Shown: one piece after another, positions 35,321-43,754 of the stretch
Layout: each line of letters opens with the position of its first letter
Numbering within the stretch: position 1 is the stretch's first letter
Assembly (NCBI GenBank): GCA_964425215.1
Contig: CAYRLW010000012.1
Location: 1 to 64,000, forward strand
DNA: 64,000 nucleotides
DNA from: CAYRLW01 sp964425215
Lineage (GTDB): Bacteria > Spirochaetota > Spirochaetia > Treponematales > Breznakiellaceae
Reading direction: 5' to 3'
The notes under the pieces: generated by a model
The model's database searches: none
Told to the model about the DNA's origin: nothing
What the model saw: the letters and a program-made list of their open reading frames with translations, nothing else
Program-made: the position numbers and the translations under genes

Positions 35321-35878
35321 TTACGATCGGACCGTTTTAAGGGCGGTGGACCAGGAGACCAGTTGATCTAAAAGGGTTTTTAGGGTTTCCGCTTGGACCG
35401 GAGCGGGTTTGAAAACGCTGAAATTTTCAAAATCCGTAAAAAGGGATAGATGGACTGCGGTCCGTACGTCGGCTATCTGTAGTTCCCCTAAAATCAAGCG
35501 AAGGTTTTCTACCGCCCGGGCTCCGCCTACGGAACCGTAGGCTACCATTCCGGCGGCTTTGTTGTTCCATTCCGCGTACAGGTAATCCAGGGCGTTTTTT
35601 AAGGCTCCGGACGTGGCGTGGTTGTACTCGGGGGTCACAAAAATGAAGCCGTCGAATTGGGCTATCTTTTCCGCCCATTTTTTGGTGTGACCCTGGGTAT
35701 ATTGATGGAACGATGGGGGAGCCGGTTCGTCCAGGAGGGGGAGGTTGTAGTCCTTTATATCCACCAGCTCAAACTGGGCATCCGAACGTTTTTGCGCGTT
35801 TTCCAGTACCCAGCGGGCCACCTGCTCTCCGTTTCTGCCGGGTCGAGTACTGCCAATAATAACCGCTATTTTTACCAT
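35321..35878 (-). CDS. NADPH-dependent FMN reductase
   Basis: This 185-residue protein begins MVKIAVIIGSTRPGRNGEQV, the flavodoxin-like phosphate-binding loop of the NADPH-dependent FMN reductase / quinone reductase family. The motif TPEYNHATSGALKNALDYL, which forms the isoalloxazine site, is intact. Such enzymes reduce quinones, azo dyes or chromate at the expense of NAD(P)H and protect against redox stress. AGGAGG precedes the ATG (complement of 35882-35887). The gene stands alone, convergent with the STAS gene and divergent from the glutamate dehydrogenase gene. Confidence 0.92.
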   Translation of the reverse strand: MVKIAVIIGSTRPGRNGEQVARWVLENAQKRSDAQFELVDIKDYNLPLLDEPAPPSFHQYTQGHTKKWAEKIAQFDGFIFVTPEYNHATSGALKNALDYLYAEWNNKAAGMVAYGSVGGARAVENLRLILGELQIADVRTAVHLSLFTDFENFSVFKPAPVQAETLKTLLDQLVSWSTALKTVRS

Positions 35879-35963
35879 ACGATCCTCCTATGGAATGTAT
35901 TATATGACTAATATAGTAATATATAGATGAAAGGGCAAACGGATTTTTCACAGTGGATTTTTC

Positions 35964-35992
35964 TTTACAGCCAAGAAAGACCGGCATATTAT
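35964..35992 (+). promoter_or_regulatory. Sigma-70-type promoter of glutamate dehydrogenase
   Basis: TTTACA (35964-35969) and TATTAT (35987-35992) are separated by 17 bp. This gives a leader of about 50 nt before the ATG at 36052. Confidence 0.55.
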
Positions 35993-36051
35993 AACGGTAT
36001 GAAAACAGAGGTGCGGCTCCGGACAAGCTACAGCGCCTATAGGAGCGTTTT

Positions 36052-38922
36052 ATGATCAACAGTCTTAACGACATCGCGGCCCACAGCGTTCTTTCTTTAG
36101 AACAACTGGTTCAGATCGAGGAATATATCCTAAATACGGGGTATATGACCGCGGAAAAAACCCGAGAAGAGATGAAGCGTTTTATCATCGATCTTGGGAT
36201 TGACGATTATTATTTTAAAACCACCGGGGCCGCGGATATTGCCCGGCATCTTTTGTCCTTTAAGGCTTCCGAAGTAATCGCGACCTACGGCAACGGTACG
36301 GGAATACAGCTTTTAGGGGAACAGGAGGGTAAGGGTGTATACATTGTGGAGGATGAACCGGAAAAGGTTCTAGAGGTGGAAGAGCGGATTGACGCTCGTT
36401 ATCCCAACTCCCATTTGGAAAGTTATATCACCAAGGGGGGAACGCAGAGCAAGGTTCCCCTTCGTTTCTATATTATCACGAAACCCGAGTTCCCCCCCTA
36501 TACGGTCGGAGAGCCAAGGACTTTCGAAAACTCAGCGAGCACTTTTTTCCTTTCCCGCGCGGTAAGCGAAACGATAAGCCGCTATAAAAAAGCGTGGGCC
36601 CAGCTCAATGATATGGAAACCCCCCTGGTTTCGGTGACCTACAAAAAAGAAACCGACGAGACCCGAATTATGATAGGTCTTAAGGGTCTGGCCCATCGGA
36701 GGATCCTTCCCACCCTGGCCCATCTGTTAAGCAAATACCAGCTCCCTATCCGGCGAAAGTACGTGGAACCCTTTGGGGATGAAAAGCTCTTTACTAGCCT
36801 GTACCTTCCCCGGGTTTCCGATAGGGTTATCGCGGATTTAACCACCGATTTGAACGTAGCCCTGATGCTTCCCGAAAATACGATAACGGACTTGTTTTAT
36901 CAGGGTATCTTTGGTCCCCAAACCACTATATACGCCATCAGCGCGGCAGCTTTTACCCATCAGTTTCTCTCGCTACTTTCGGAGGAATACCAGACCCTGC
37001 AGAGGGCCCTCAAGGATCAACCGGAAGCTCGAGGCATCGTGGATAACCTTAAACTGCACCTTATCAAGGATACCTACTCTACCTACCGGATCGCTTCCAC
37101 GGTAATCCACCAAACCGCCGTGGTGGAACAGCTGTTTAACCATTTCCAACTGCGCTTTCTAGAAAAAAATGACGAGGAATGTCAGCAGTCGGAGCAAAAA
37201 ATTCATCAAATGATAGAGCGGGAGGTTCCCTCGGCAAAAGATAGAAGTATTTTGGAATATTTCTTGGTTTTCAATAAAACCGTGCGAAGGACCAATTTTT
37301 TTAAAAAAGAAAAAACCTGTATGGCCTTTAAATTGGACCCTTCTATCGTCAGCCCCGTGGATTTCCCCGAAAAACCCTTTGGCCTTTTCTTTTTAGCGGG
37401 CCACGATTTTATCGGTTTTCACATGCGTTTCCGGGATATCGCCCGGGGGGGAATTCGCATCGTCCGATCCCGGTCCTTGGACATCTATTCCCATAACGTG
37501 GATACCATCTTTACGGAAAATTACAACCTGGCCATGACCCAGCAGAAAAAAAACAAGGATATCCCCGAAGGGGGCGCTAAAGGGACGATCCTGTTGAACC
37601 TGGCAAGCCAAAACGCCGCAGACCGGGCGTTTAAAGATTACGTGGACGGTCTGCTGGACCTGCTGGTGGACGTGGACGAAGCGGGAAAACCGAAGGTGAG
37701 GGAACTATTGTTCCTTGGGCCTGACGAGGGAAGCGCTCCTCTTATGGATTGGGCGGCTTTGCACGCCCAACGACGGGGCTACCCGTTCTGGAAATCCTTT
37801 AGCACGGGGAAGGCCCCCGAATTGGGGGGCATCCCCCACGATCTTTATGGGATGACCACCATCGGTATCCATGAATACGTGTTGGGTCTTCTGGAAAAGG
37901 TTGGAAAAAAGGAAGAGGAGATCACTAAAATTCAAACCGGCGGGCCCGATGGGGACCTGGGAAGCAACGAAATCCTCGTTTCCAAGGATAAAACGATTAT
38001 CATTATCGATGGAAGCGGGGTTTTGTACGATCCCTTGGGTTTGAATCGGAAAGAACTGATCCGGCTTGCTAAAAAGCGGGTCATGGTTCAAGAATTCGAC
38101 CGGAAATTACTTTCCAAACAGGGATTCTTTGTTTCTATAAACGACAAAGACCATAAGCTTCCGGACGGTGAGGTCGTCGTTAACGGGGAAGATTTCCGGA
38201 ACACCTTCCATCTAAGCAAATACGCCGTGGCGGACCTGTTTGTTCCCTGCGGCGGACGACCGGGGGCGATCAATATTGGAAACTGGCGGCAGGTTTTCGA
38301 TGACCGATTTCAGGCGAAGTTCCGGTACATTGTCGAGGGGGCGAACCTCTTTATCACCGAGGAGGCCCGCCTACGCCTGGAAGAACAGGGTATTGTTATC
38401 CTAAAGGATGCCTCGACCAATAAGGGAGGGGTCACATCATCTTCCTTCGAGGTTTTCGCGTCCTTGGCCATGAGCGACGAGGAGTTTAACACCCATATTC
38501 GGGCCCAGGAAGGGGGTGCCTTACCTCTCTTTAGAACCACCTACGTGGAAGAGATTATCAAAATGATCCGATCCAACGCCCGTTCGGAGTTCGAGATCCT
38601 CTGGCGGGAACACGGGGCCACCGGCGTTCCGCTGACCCTGTTGTCCAACGCTTTAAGCGGAAAAATAAATCAAATTACCGATTCGATTCGGGATTCTAAA
38701 TTGGCCGGCGATCCCATCATCCGGGAGAAAATTCTGAAAGAGTATACTCCCCCGGCCCTGCTAAACCTATTGGGTTTAGAAACCATATTGAACCGGGTCC
38801 CCGATTCGTACCTTCGGGCTATTGTGGCGACTAAAATGGCCACCGATTTTGTGTATCGACACGGGTTGGGGGCCAACGAGGTGGATTTCGCGGATTTCGT
38901 GACCTCCCTTAAGCTCGCTTAA
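36052..38922 (+). CDS. Large NAD-type glutamate dehydrogenase
   Basis: This 956-residue protein is much longer than the common 450-residue enzymes. It resembles the roughly 115-kDa NAD-specific class, which oxidises glutamate to 2-oxoglutarate and ammonia. A regulatory N-terminal half precedes the catalytic domain. Visible catalytic features are the glutamate-binding region RFRDIARGGIRIVRSRS, the active-site Lys in EGGAKGTI (K510) and the nucleotide-binding half with QTGGPDGDLGSNEI. A conserved C-terminal part (VEGANLFITEEARLRLEEQG, DASTNKGGVTSSS) completes it. The ribosome site is AGGAG. The gene is monocistronic, and a thiamine transporter operon with its own riboswitch follows. It probably serves amino acid fermentation or nitrogen balance. 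Confidence 0.92.
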   Translation: MINSLNDIAAHSVLSLEQLVQIEEYILNTGYMTAEKTREEMKRFIIDLGIDDYYFKTTGAADIARHLLSFKASEVIATYGNGTGIQLLGEQEGKGVYIVEDEPEKVLEVEERIDARYPNSHLESYITKGGTQSKVPLRFYIITKPEFPPYTVGEPRTFENSASTFFLSRAVSETISRYKKAWAQLNDMETPLVSVTYKKETDETRIMIGLKGLAHRRILPTLAHLLSKYQLPIRRKYVEPFGDEKLFTSLYLPRVSDRVIADLTTDLNVALMLPENTITDLFYQGIFGPQTTIYAISAAAFTHQFLSLLSEEYQTLQRALKDQPEARGIVDNLKLHLIKDTYSTYRIASTVIHQTAVVEQLFNHFQLRFLEKNDEECQQSEQKIHQMIEREVPSAKDRSILEYFLVFNKTVRRTNFFKKEKTCMAFKLDPSIVSPVDFPEKPFGLFFLAGHDFIGFHMRFRDIARGGIRIVRSRSLDIYSHNVDTIFTENYNLAMTQQKKNKDIPEGGAKGTILLNLASQNAADRAFKDYVDGLLDLLVDVDEAGKPKVRELLFLGPDEGSAPLMDWAALHAQRRGYPFWKSFSTGKAPELGGIPHDLYGMTTIGIHEYVLGLLEKVGKKEEEITKIQTGGPDGDLGSNEILVSKDKTIIIIDGSGVLYDPLGLNRKELIRLAKKRVMVQEFDRKLLSKQGFFVSINDKDHKLPDGEVVVNGEDFRNTFHLSKYAVADLFVPCGGRPGAINIGNWRQVFDDRFQAKFRYIVEGANLFITEEARLRLEEQGIVILKDASTNKGGVTSSSFEVFASLAMSDEEFNTHIRAQEGGALPLFRTTYVEEIIKMIRSNARSEFEILWREHGATGVPLTLLSNALSGKINQITDSIRDSKLAGDPIIREKILKEYTPPALLNLLGLETILNRVPDSYLRAIVATKMATDFVYRHGLGANEVDFADFVTSLKLA

Positions 38923-38977
38923 GATTCGCTTAGGGAAACCCCGCGTTTTTCCCCCCCGTCTGCCTTTAGAAAGGCGC

Positions 38978-39028
38978 GGCCTATTGACCGGCATGGCCTA
39001 TTGACCGGCATGGCCTATTGACAGGCGC
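38978..39028. repeat. 17-bp tandem repeat, three copies
   Basis: The unit ggcctattgaccggcat occurs at 38978 and 38995, with a third variant copy from 39012 (ggcctattgacaggcgc). It lies between the dehydrogenase stop and the TPP riboswitch, where the riboswitch promoter would be expected. Confidence 0.9.
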
Positions 39029-39054
39029 GGGGGGAAAGTTTTACCATTACTTTG

Positions 39055-39127
<73 letters not shown>

Positions 39128-39182
39128 GACCGAGTCTCATCATTATTCCCCCACAGCCATTTTTTTCTCTAAGGAGTTTCGT

Positions 39183-39761
39183 ATGGCTGGGAAAAATTCT
39201 CTCTTTTCCTGGAAGTTGAACGAAATCGTGGTCCTGGTGGTGCTTTCTATCGCCATCGGTGTACTGTTTTGGGCCTGGACCCTCGTGTCCGCCCTGGCTA
39301 AACCCCTGTCCGCCATCGGATTGGACTATCTTTTGGCGGGGGTTTGGTTTGTGGGGGGCACGCTGGTGGCCTTTTTAATCCGCCGGCCCGGAGCCGCCTT
39401 AGCCGGAGAGCTGATAGCAGCGATCCTGGAGGGGTTTATCACCCAGTGGGGTATTACCGCCGCCATTTGGGGCCTGGTGCAGGGGCTGGGGGTGGAGTTG
39501 GTGTTCGCAGTCACGGGGTACAAAAAATGGAATCGGTCGACCATGATCCTCGCCGCCCTGGTTTCGTCGTTGTTCTCCTACGCTCTGGATTTTTTCTATA
39601 GCCAATATTGGACCCTGCAAGCGTGGGTCTGGCCGATCCAGATCGTTTCGGTGAGCGTCGGGGGAATATTCTGGGCTGGTATTTTAGCCTACGCCATAGG
39701 CCGGGGTATAATTCGCACAGGGGTGGCGTCGAACCTTCTGAGCGGTGACGATCTGGCCTAA
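39183..39761 (+). CDS. ykoE: ECF transporter S component, YkoE type (thiamine or hydroxymethylpyrimidine)
   Basis: This 192-residue integral membrane protein has about six hydrophobic segments and an AAGGAG ribosome site. The sequence (FSWKLNEIVVLVVLSIAIGVLFW, RRPGAALAGELIAAILEG) fits the YkoE family, the substrate-binding subunit of an energy-coupling factor transporter for thiamine or its pyrimidine precursor. The preceding TPP riboswitch and the following ATPase, EcfT and YkoF-like genes match the known ykoFEDC cluster. The stop codon directly abuts the ATG of the ATPase gene. Confidence 0.92.
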   Translation: MAGKNSLFSWKLNEIVVLVVLSIAIGVLFWAWTLVSALAKPLSAIGLDYLLAGVWFVGGTLVAFLIRRPGAALAGELIAAILEGFITQWGITAAIWGLVQGLGVELVFAVTGYKKWNRSTMILAALVSSLFSYALDFFYSQYWTLQAWVWPIQIVSVSVGGIFWAGILAYAIGRGIIRTGVASNLLSGDDLA

Positions 39762-41237
39762 ATGACGCTTCTACGGCTTAAGGACCTTTCGTTCCGATTC
39801 AGGGGAACCAAAAAGGCGGTTCTTTCCAACATCAACGTGGAGGTCCATGCGGGCGATCGGATCCTTCTGTACGGGGATTCGGGGTCCGGTAAATCTACCC
39901 TTTTGGCGATTATGGCCGCGTTGGCGCCGGAATATGTGGGCGGAGAGCTTTCGGGGGTCAGGGAGCTTTTGTACACCCGCAAGGGGGTGGTCCTACAAAA
40001 TCCGGAGGCCCAGATCATTACCCCTACGGTGGAAGAGGAAATCGCATTTCCCTTGGAAAATCAGGGGATGGATCCAGACTTGATTCGACGGAAGGTTCAA
40101 GCCCAGCTAAAGGGGTTTCAACTGGAACCCCTAAAAGCTCGGCTTCCCCTGAGCCTTTCGGGGGGAGAATGCCAGCGGATTTCCCTGGCCACCGCGTTGG
40201 TTCAGGAGCCGGACATTCTTTTTCTAGACGAGCCAACCTCGTATTTAGACGAAGATCGGGCCCGGCAGTTCTTTGAGGATTTGGAAAAACTGCCGGCGTC
40301 CACGGCGGTGGTTTTGGTGGAACACCGTTTTGAATTGGCGGCCCCCTTCTGTACCCAGTGGTACCGTCTTGCCAAGGGCGTTTTGGAAGTTCAAACCGCA
40401 CCCCCGGTTCTCTGGCCGGGGCTTTCGTTTTTGAACGGGTCCGGTGGTGATTTTTTAGGCAAACAAGCTCCGGAGCTGGAGGCCCACACTCCAGAGCTGG
40501 GGGCCCAAACCCCGGAACCGGGGGCCCGCACTCCGGACCCGGGGGCCCAAACCCCAGGACCGCCTCTTTTACGTGTTCAGGACCTGCATCATCGGTACCC
40601 GGAGACGGAAGACTATATCCTTAGGGATATCAATTTCACCCTAACCAAGGGGGAGATCCTAGCGATCCAGGGTTCCAGCGGGAGCGGCAAGACGACGCTT
40701 TTGAAAAAGATAATCGGTCTTTTAAAGAATGATAAAAATACTATTTATATTCAAGGAAAAGATATAGCTTTATTAAAACCCCAGCGGTACTACCAGTATG
40801 TAGCGTACGTTAGTCAAAATCCGGAACATCTGTTCGTCTCCGATACGGTTCAAGGGGAATTGGATTCCGCGGGTCCGGAGGGTCTTTCTTTGGCCCGTCG
40901 TTTTCGCTTGGACCATCTGTTGACCAGAAATCCATGGAAGCTGAGCGAAGGGGAAAAGCGCCGACTTACCCTTTGTATTGCCTTGGCCATGGACCGGGAC
41001 CTTATCGTGATGGATGAACCCACCTACGGTCTAGACCAGGAATCCCGGAAGGACTTGGCGGACCTTATGATCCCGCTGTTAGAAGATCGAAGGACCCTGT
41101 TGATCGTAAGCCACGATACCCCCTTTTTGCGGGCCCTCCCGTGCCGAATCCTGCGGTTAACCCAGGGTCGTCTTTTTGACTTTCCGCTCCCGGCGAGAAA
41201 TTCGCAGTCCACCAAAATCGTGGAGGCTTATCCATGA
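39762..41237 (+). CDS. ykoD: ECF transporter duplicated ATPase, YkoD type
   Basis: This 491-residue protein carries two ABC ATPase domains. Domain 1 (residues about 1-225) has Walker A GDSGSGKST, signature LSGGECQR and Walker B ILFLDEPTSYLDED. Domain 2 (about 270-480) has GSSGSGKTT, LSEGEKRR and LIVMDEPTYGLDQ. The fused arrangement is usual for YkoD. The linker (about 236-267) consists of seven-residue repeats (TPELGAQ, TPEPGAR, TPDPGAQ), unusual for an ABC protein. It powers uptake with YkoE and the EcfT subunit. The ATG follows the previous stop with no gap, and the end overlaps the next gene (ATGA). Confidence 0.93.
   Translation: MTLLRLKDLSFRFRGTKKAVLSNINVEVHAGDRILLYGDSGSGKSTLLAIMAALAPEYVGGELSGVRELLYTRKGVVLQNPEAQIITPTVEEEIAFPLENQGMDPDLIRRKVQAQLKGFQLEPLKARLPLSLSGGECQRISLATALVQEPDILFLDEPTSYLDEDRARQFFEDLEKLPASTAVVLVEHRFELAAPFCTQWYRLAKGVLEVQTAPPVLWPGLSFLNGSGGDFLGKQAPELEAHTPELGAQTPEPGARTPDPGAQTPGPPLLRVQDLHHRYPETEDYILRDINFTLTKGEILAIQGSSGSGKTTLLKKIIGLLKNDKNTIYIQGKDIALLKPQRYYQYVAYVSQNPEHLFVSDTVQGELDSAGPEGLSLARRFRLDHLLTRNPWKLSEGEKRRLTLCIALAMDRDLIVMDEPTYGLDQESRKDLADLMIPLLEDRRTLLIVSHDTPFLRALPCRILRLTQGRLFDFPLPARNSQSTKIVEAYP
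40467..40562 (+). repeat. 21-bp imperfect tandem repeat inside the ATPase linker
   Basis: Four full units of 21 bp (starting at 40467, 40488, 40509, 40530) and a partial fifth encode APELEAH, TPELGAQ, TPEPGAR, TPDPGAQ and TPGPP. The repeat joins the two nucleotide-binding domains, and its copy number is likely to vary between strains. Confidence 0.85.
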
Positions 41238-41950
41238 GGTCCCACGATCCCAATCCCCTGGCCCTCCTGCTCGCCCAAATTAGTTTGATGATTCCGGTTC
41301 TTTTGGCCATCGATCCCTATACGCCGCTTCTCTTTTTCGTTGTAGGCCTGGCGAACGTCGTCGCGGTGGGGAAGCTTCGTGTGGGGAAATTCCTAAAAAT
41401 CCTCCTGCCCCTTTCTTCGGTTTCCTTTAGTCTTTTCTTTATGAACCTCCTGTTTCCCGCCCAGGGGGTCAACGGCTTGGCCCGGGGCACCGCCGTGTTT
41501 TTGCGGAGTTTTTCTTTGATTAGTCTTTCCACCGCCTATATTGCCATGGTAGACCCCTACGATGTTATTCGGGCTCTGATTCAAAATTGGAAACTTCCCT
41601 ACCGCATCGGCTACGCGCTTTTTGCCGGGTGGAATACCATACCTTTGATTCGTCGGGACATCGAACTGATTCAAAAGGCCCAGGATATCCGCAGTGCCGG
41701 GAAGAAGAGCAAAAAAATCCCCCCTTCCCGTTTGCCGGTAACCCTGCTTTCGGGGGTAATTCTCCACGGGGAACGGCTTAGCCTTTCCATGGCCGCCCGG
41801 GGTTTGGATACCTGCGAGAAGCGGAGTTTTATCGTTCCCGTCCCATGGAAAAGGACCGACACGGTTTACGTCGTTCTGATAGTCCTAACGGCGGCTTTTT
41901 TGTGGATTGCTCTTATACATTTTAAGGTATTCACGTTTGAATTAGGGTGA
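41234..41950 (+). CDS. ykoC: ECF transporter transmembrane subunit EcfT, YkoC type
   Basis: This 238-residue protein has about five hydrophobic segments. The cytoplasmic coupling region with the ARG motif (SLSMAARGLDTCEKRSF) is the mark of EcfT subunits, which join the S component to the ATPases. It overlaps the YkoD-like gene by 4 bp (ATGA). With the YkoE and YkoD homologues it forms a complete group I ECF transporter. Predicted location is the inner membrane. Confidence 0.92.
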   Translation: MRSHDPNPLALLLAQISLMIPVLLAIDPYTPLLFFVVGLANVVAVGKLRVGKFLKILLPLSSVSFSLFFMNLLFPAQGVNGLARGTAVFLRSFSLISLSTAYIAMVDPYDVIRALIQNWKLPYRIGYALFAGWNTIPLIRRDIELIQKAQDIRSAGKKSKKIPPSRLPVTLLSGVILHGERLSLSMAARGLDTCEKRSFIVPVPWKRTDTVYVVLIVLTAAFLWIALIHFKVFTFELG

Positions 41951-41971
41951 AAACCCTAAGAAGGAGATTTT

Positions 41972-42397
41972 ATGACTACGAATGGGGCTGTAAAGGGCCA
42001 GGATATTCAGCGTGGGGACCGAAACGGAAACCGCATCGATGGAAACAAAATCGATAAAAATGATATCGCTGGAAACGATATCGCTGAAAATGACGTAGGC
42101 CGTATTCCTTCGGCTCTGGCGATACAGTGCCTTCCCATGGGAATAGGGGAAAAGGAAAAAATTTACGCCATTGTGGATCGGATTATCCAGGATATCGACG
42201 CGAGCGGTCTGTCGTACCAAGTCGGCCCCTTTGAGACGGTTATCGAAGGCCCCCTGGACACCCTGTTAAGCCTGGCTGGGCGGCTCCATAAACGATTGTT
42301 AACGGAGGGCGTTACTTCGGCGGCCACTTATATGAAGCTGTGGAGCGGCAAAAATATGGGTACAAGCGAAGAAAAAACCGCCAAGTATCGGAAATAA
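41972..42397 (+). CDS. Thiamine-binding YkoF-like / MTH1187-type protein
   Basis: This 141-residue protein has an AAGGAG ribosome site. Residues about 45-125 (SALAIQCLPMGIGEKEKIYAIVDR..., YQVGPFETVIEGPLDTLLSL) form a ferredoxin-like fold domain of the thiamine-binding family (YkoF/DUF77). The first 43 residues are unlike the family: they repeat Asn-Asp-Ile units (GNRIDG, NKIDKN, DIAGN, DIAEN) encoded by a small DNA repeat. Position at the end of the riboswitch-controlled operon supports a role in thiamine handling. The solo A hairpin 30 bp downstream may be its terminator. Confidence 0.8.
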   Translation: MTTNGAVKGQDIQRGDRNGNRIDGNKIDKNDIAGNDIAENDVGRIPSALAIQCLPMGIGEKEKIYAIVDRIIQDIDASGLSYQVGPFETVIEGPLDTLLSLAGRLHKRLLTEGVTSAATYMKLWSGKNMGTSEEKTAKYRK

Positions 42398-42423
42398 TAT
42401 AGTAAGCCCCATGTACGTCTAAG

Positions 42424-42462
42424 GTAGCTTTTTCAAAACTCCCTGGGTTTTAAAAGATCCTC
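42424..42462. repeat. A-type hairpin remnant, reverse orientation
   Basis: The imperfect palindrome tttttcaaaact...gggttttaaaaga is preceded by atgtacgtctaaggtagc. That flank is the reverse complement of the A-B spacer of the complete element at 63.5 kb, so this is a truncated, reversed copy. It lies between the thiamine operon and the next gene. Confidence 0.7.
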
Positions 42463-42515
42463 TTTTCCTTGCTTTCTCTTTTCGCCTTAATTATACTCTT
42501 TGCCAGGGGGGCGAA

Positions 42516-43166
42516 ATGAAAAAAGTAATCTTTATTATTTCTTATTTTCTAATTCCCTGGATTCCCTTGTTCTTTTATATAAGCGTTTCTTCATCCCCTG
42601 AACTATCCTACACCCTTTCGATGATCCTGGGTGTTTACGCTTTTGTGATGATCTGCAATCAGTTTATCCTCGCCGCTCGGCCTCCGCTGGCCCTTCGTGT
42701 TTTTGGCCTAAAAGGTCTTTTGTCTTTTCACGGGACCATGCCCGTTTTGATCCTTTTTTTCGCCCTAGCCCATAGGACCCTAAAATTGATGAACGGGTTT
42801 TCTTTGGACACCCTTCAAGCAAAGCTTGGGCTGATCGCATGGCTCCTTCTCGCGGTCCTTGTAGTTTTCGCCGTATTATTTATGGCCCAAACATTTTGGC
42901 TTACATGGGGCATGGTACAGAAACTTCGGGAGTGGGCATACCAAAAAATGGCCCTTACCTATCCCCGTTCCCGTTTATTCCATAACCTGACGGTGGCGGG
43001 GGGGCTTATTATTTTATTCCACGTATGGTTGGCCTCCTCCTCGGATTTCGGGACCAACGGCGTGGGTATATCTCTTTTAACCCTGTGGATGCTTTTTTCT
43101 TTAATTTATTATTTTGTATACCGGCTCAATGGCCGGGGTAAAAAAGGAGGATCGGTACATGCGTAG
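42516..43166 (+). CDS. Ferric-reductase-like heme b membrane protein
   Basis: This 216-residue protein has about six hydrophobic segments and a GGGGGGCG-type sequence before ATG. Histidines lie in membrane-spanning helices (FHGTMP, AHRTLK, FHNLTV, FHVWLA), the pattern of bis-heme ligation in the ferric-reductase-like transmembrane domain (YedZ/MsrQ relatives). No FAD or NAD domain is attached, so it would act as an electron-transferring cytochrome partner. The gene overlaps the DOMON gene by 8 bp, suggesting that the secreted DOMON protein is its extracytoplasmic redox partner. Confidence 0.75.
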   Translation: MKKVIFIISYFLIPWIPLFFYISVSSSPELSYTLSMILGVYAFVMICNQFILAARPPLALRVFGLKGLLSFHGTMPVLILFFALAHRTLKLMNGFSLDTLQAKLGLIAWLLLAVLVVFAVLFMAQTFWLTWGMVQKLREWAYQKMALTYPRSRLFHNLTVAGGLIILFHVWLASSSDFGTNGVGISLLTLWMLFSLIYYFVYRLNGRGKKGGSVHA

Positions 43167-43695
43167 GATTTTAGGTTTAATTCTAATCGGGGTATTCGGA
43201 TGGGCCGCGGCTGTAGGGGCCCAGGTGCTTCAACCGAGCGATCTTGCGCCGGTGGCCGATGGACAGGTAGGGGCTAACGAGTATAGCCAAAGGACTACCT
43301 ACTCGGGGATGAGTCTGAGTATGTCCCTTTCCAGGGATGGAAACACCTTGTACGCGGCCCTAGAGGCTCCGACAAAGGGGTGGGTTTCCATCGGTCTAGG
43401 ATCCCTGCGAATGGATGGGGCCTTTATGGTGTTGGGTTACGATGCTTCGGGAAATGCCGTTATTAGCGAGCAAACCGGCAAGGGGCACAGTCATAAACCC
43501 AATTCGTCCCATATTTTGACCGCTGGGGCGGTAAAGGAAACAGGGGGTTCCACGGTTTTGGAAATTGCCCTGGGGGCGCGGAAGTTCGTTTCTGGGAATA
43601 CGATCAAGCTCCTTATTTCCTACGGAAATAGGGATGATCTTACCACAAGGCACGTGCGGTACGCCCAGGTAGAGGTACCTGTAAAAGAAAATTAG
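43159..43695 (+). CDS. Secreted DOMON-domain protein
   Basis: This encodes 178 residues from ATG 43159, chosen because GGAGG lies 8 bp upstream and the translation begins with a signal peptide (MRRILGLILIGVFGWAAAVGAQ). The mature part is a single DOMON domain: YSGMSLSMSLSRDGNTLYAALEAPTKGWVSIGLG, then GAFMVLGYDASGN. DOMON domains bind heme or sugar and often pair with cytochrome b561-like or ferric-reductase-like proteins, as here. HSHKPNSSH could contribute a heme ligand. It may pass electrons across the membrane or sense redox state, which is inferred from the pairing. Confidence 0.8.
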   Translation: MRRILGLILIGVFGWAAAVGAQVLQPSDLAPVADGQVGANEYSQRTTYSGMSLSMSLSRDGNTLYAALEAPTKGWVSIGLGSLRMDGAFMVLGYDASGNAVISEQTGKGHSHKPNSSHILTAGAVKETGGSTVLEIALGARKFVSGNTIKLLISYGNRDDLTTRHVRYAQVEVPVKEN

Positions 43696-43735
43696 GGGTA
43701 GCTTTTTCAAGAGTTTCAGATTTGGAAAGAACCCC
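43695..43735. repeat. Degenerate A-type hairpin before the ferritin-like gene
   Basis: The arms ggggtagctttttcaa and ttggaaagaacccc pair around gagtttcagat. It has drifted from the A consensus. It lies just after the DOMON stop and 5 bp before the ribosome site of the next gene, so it could end transcription or modulate translation. Confidence 0.65.
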
Positions 43736-43754
43736 AAGGACCAAGGAGGTGCGT

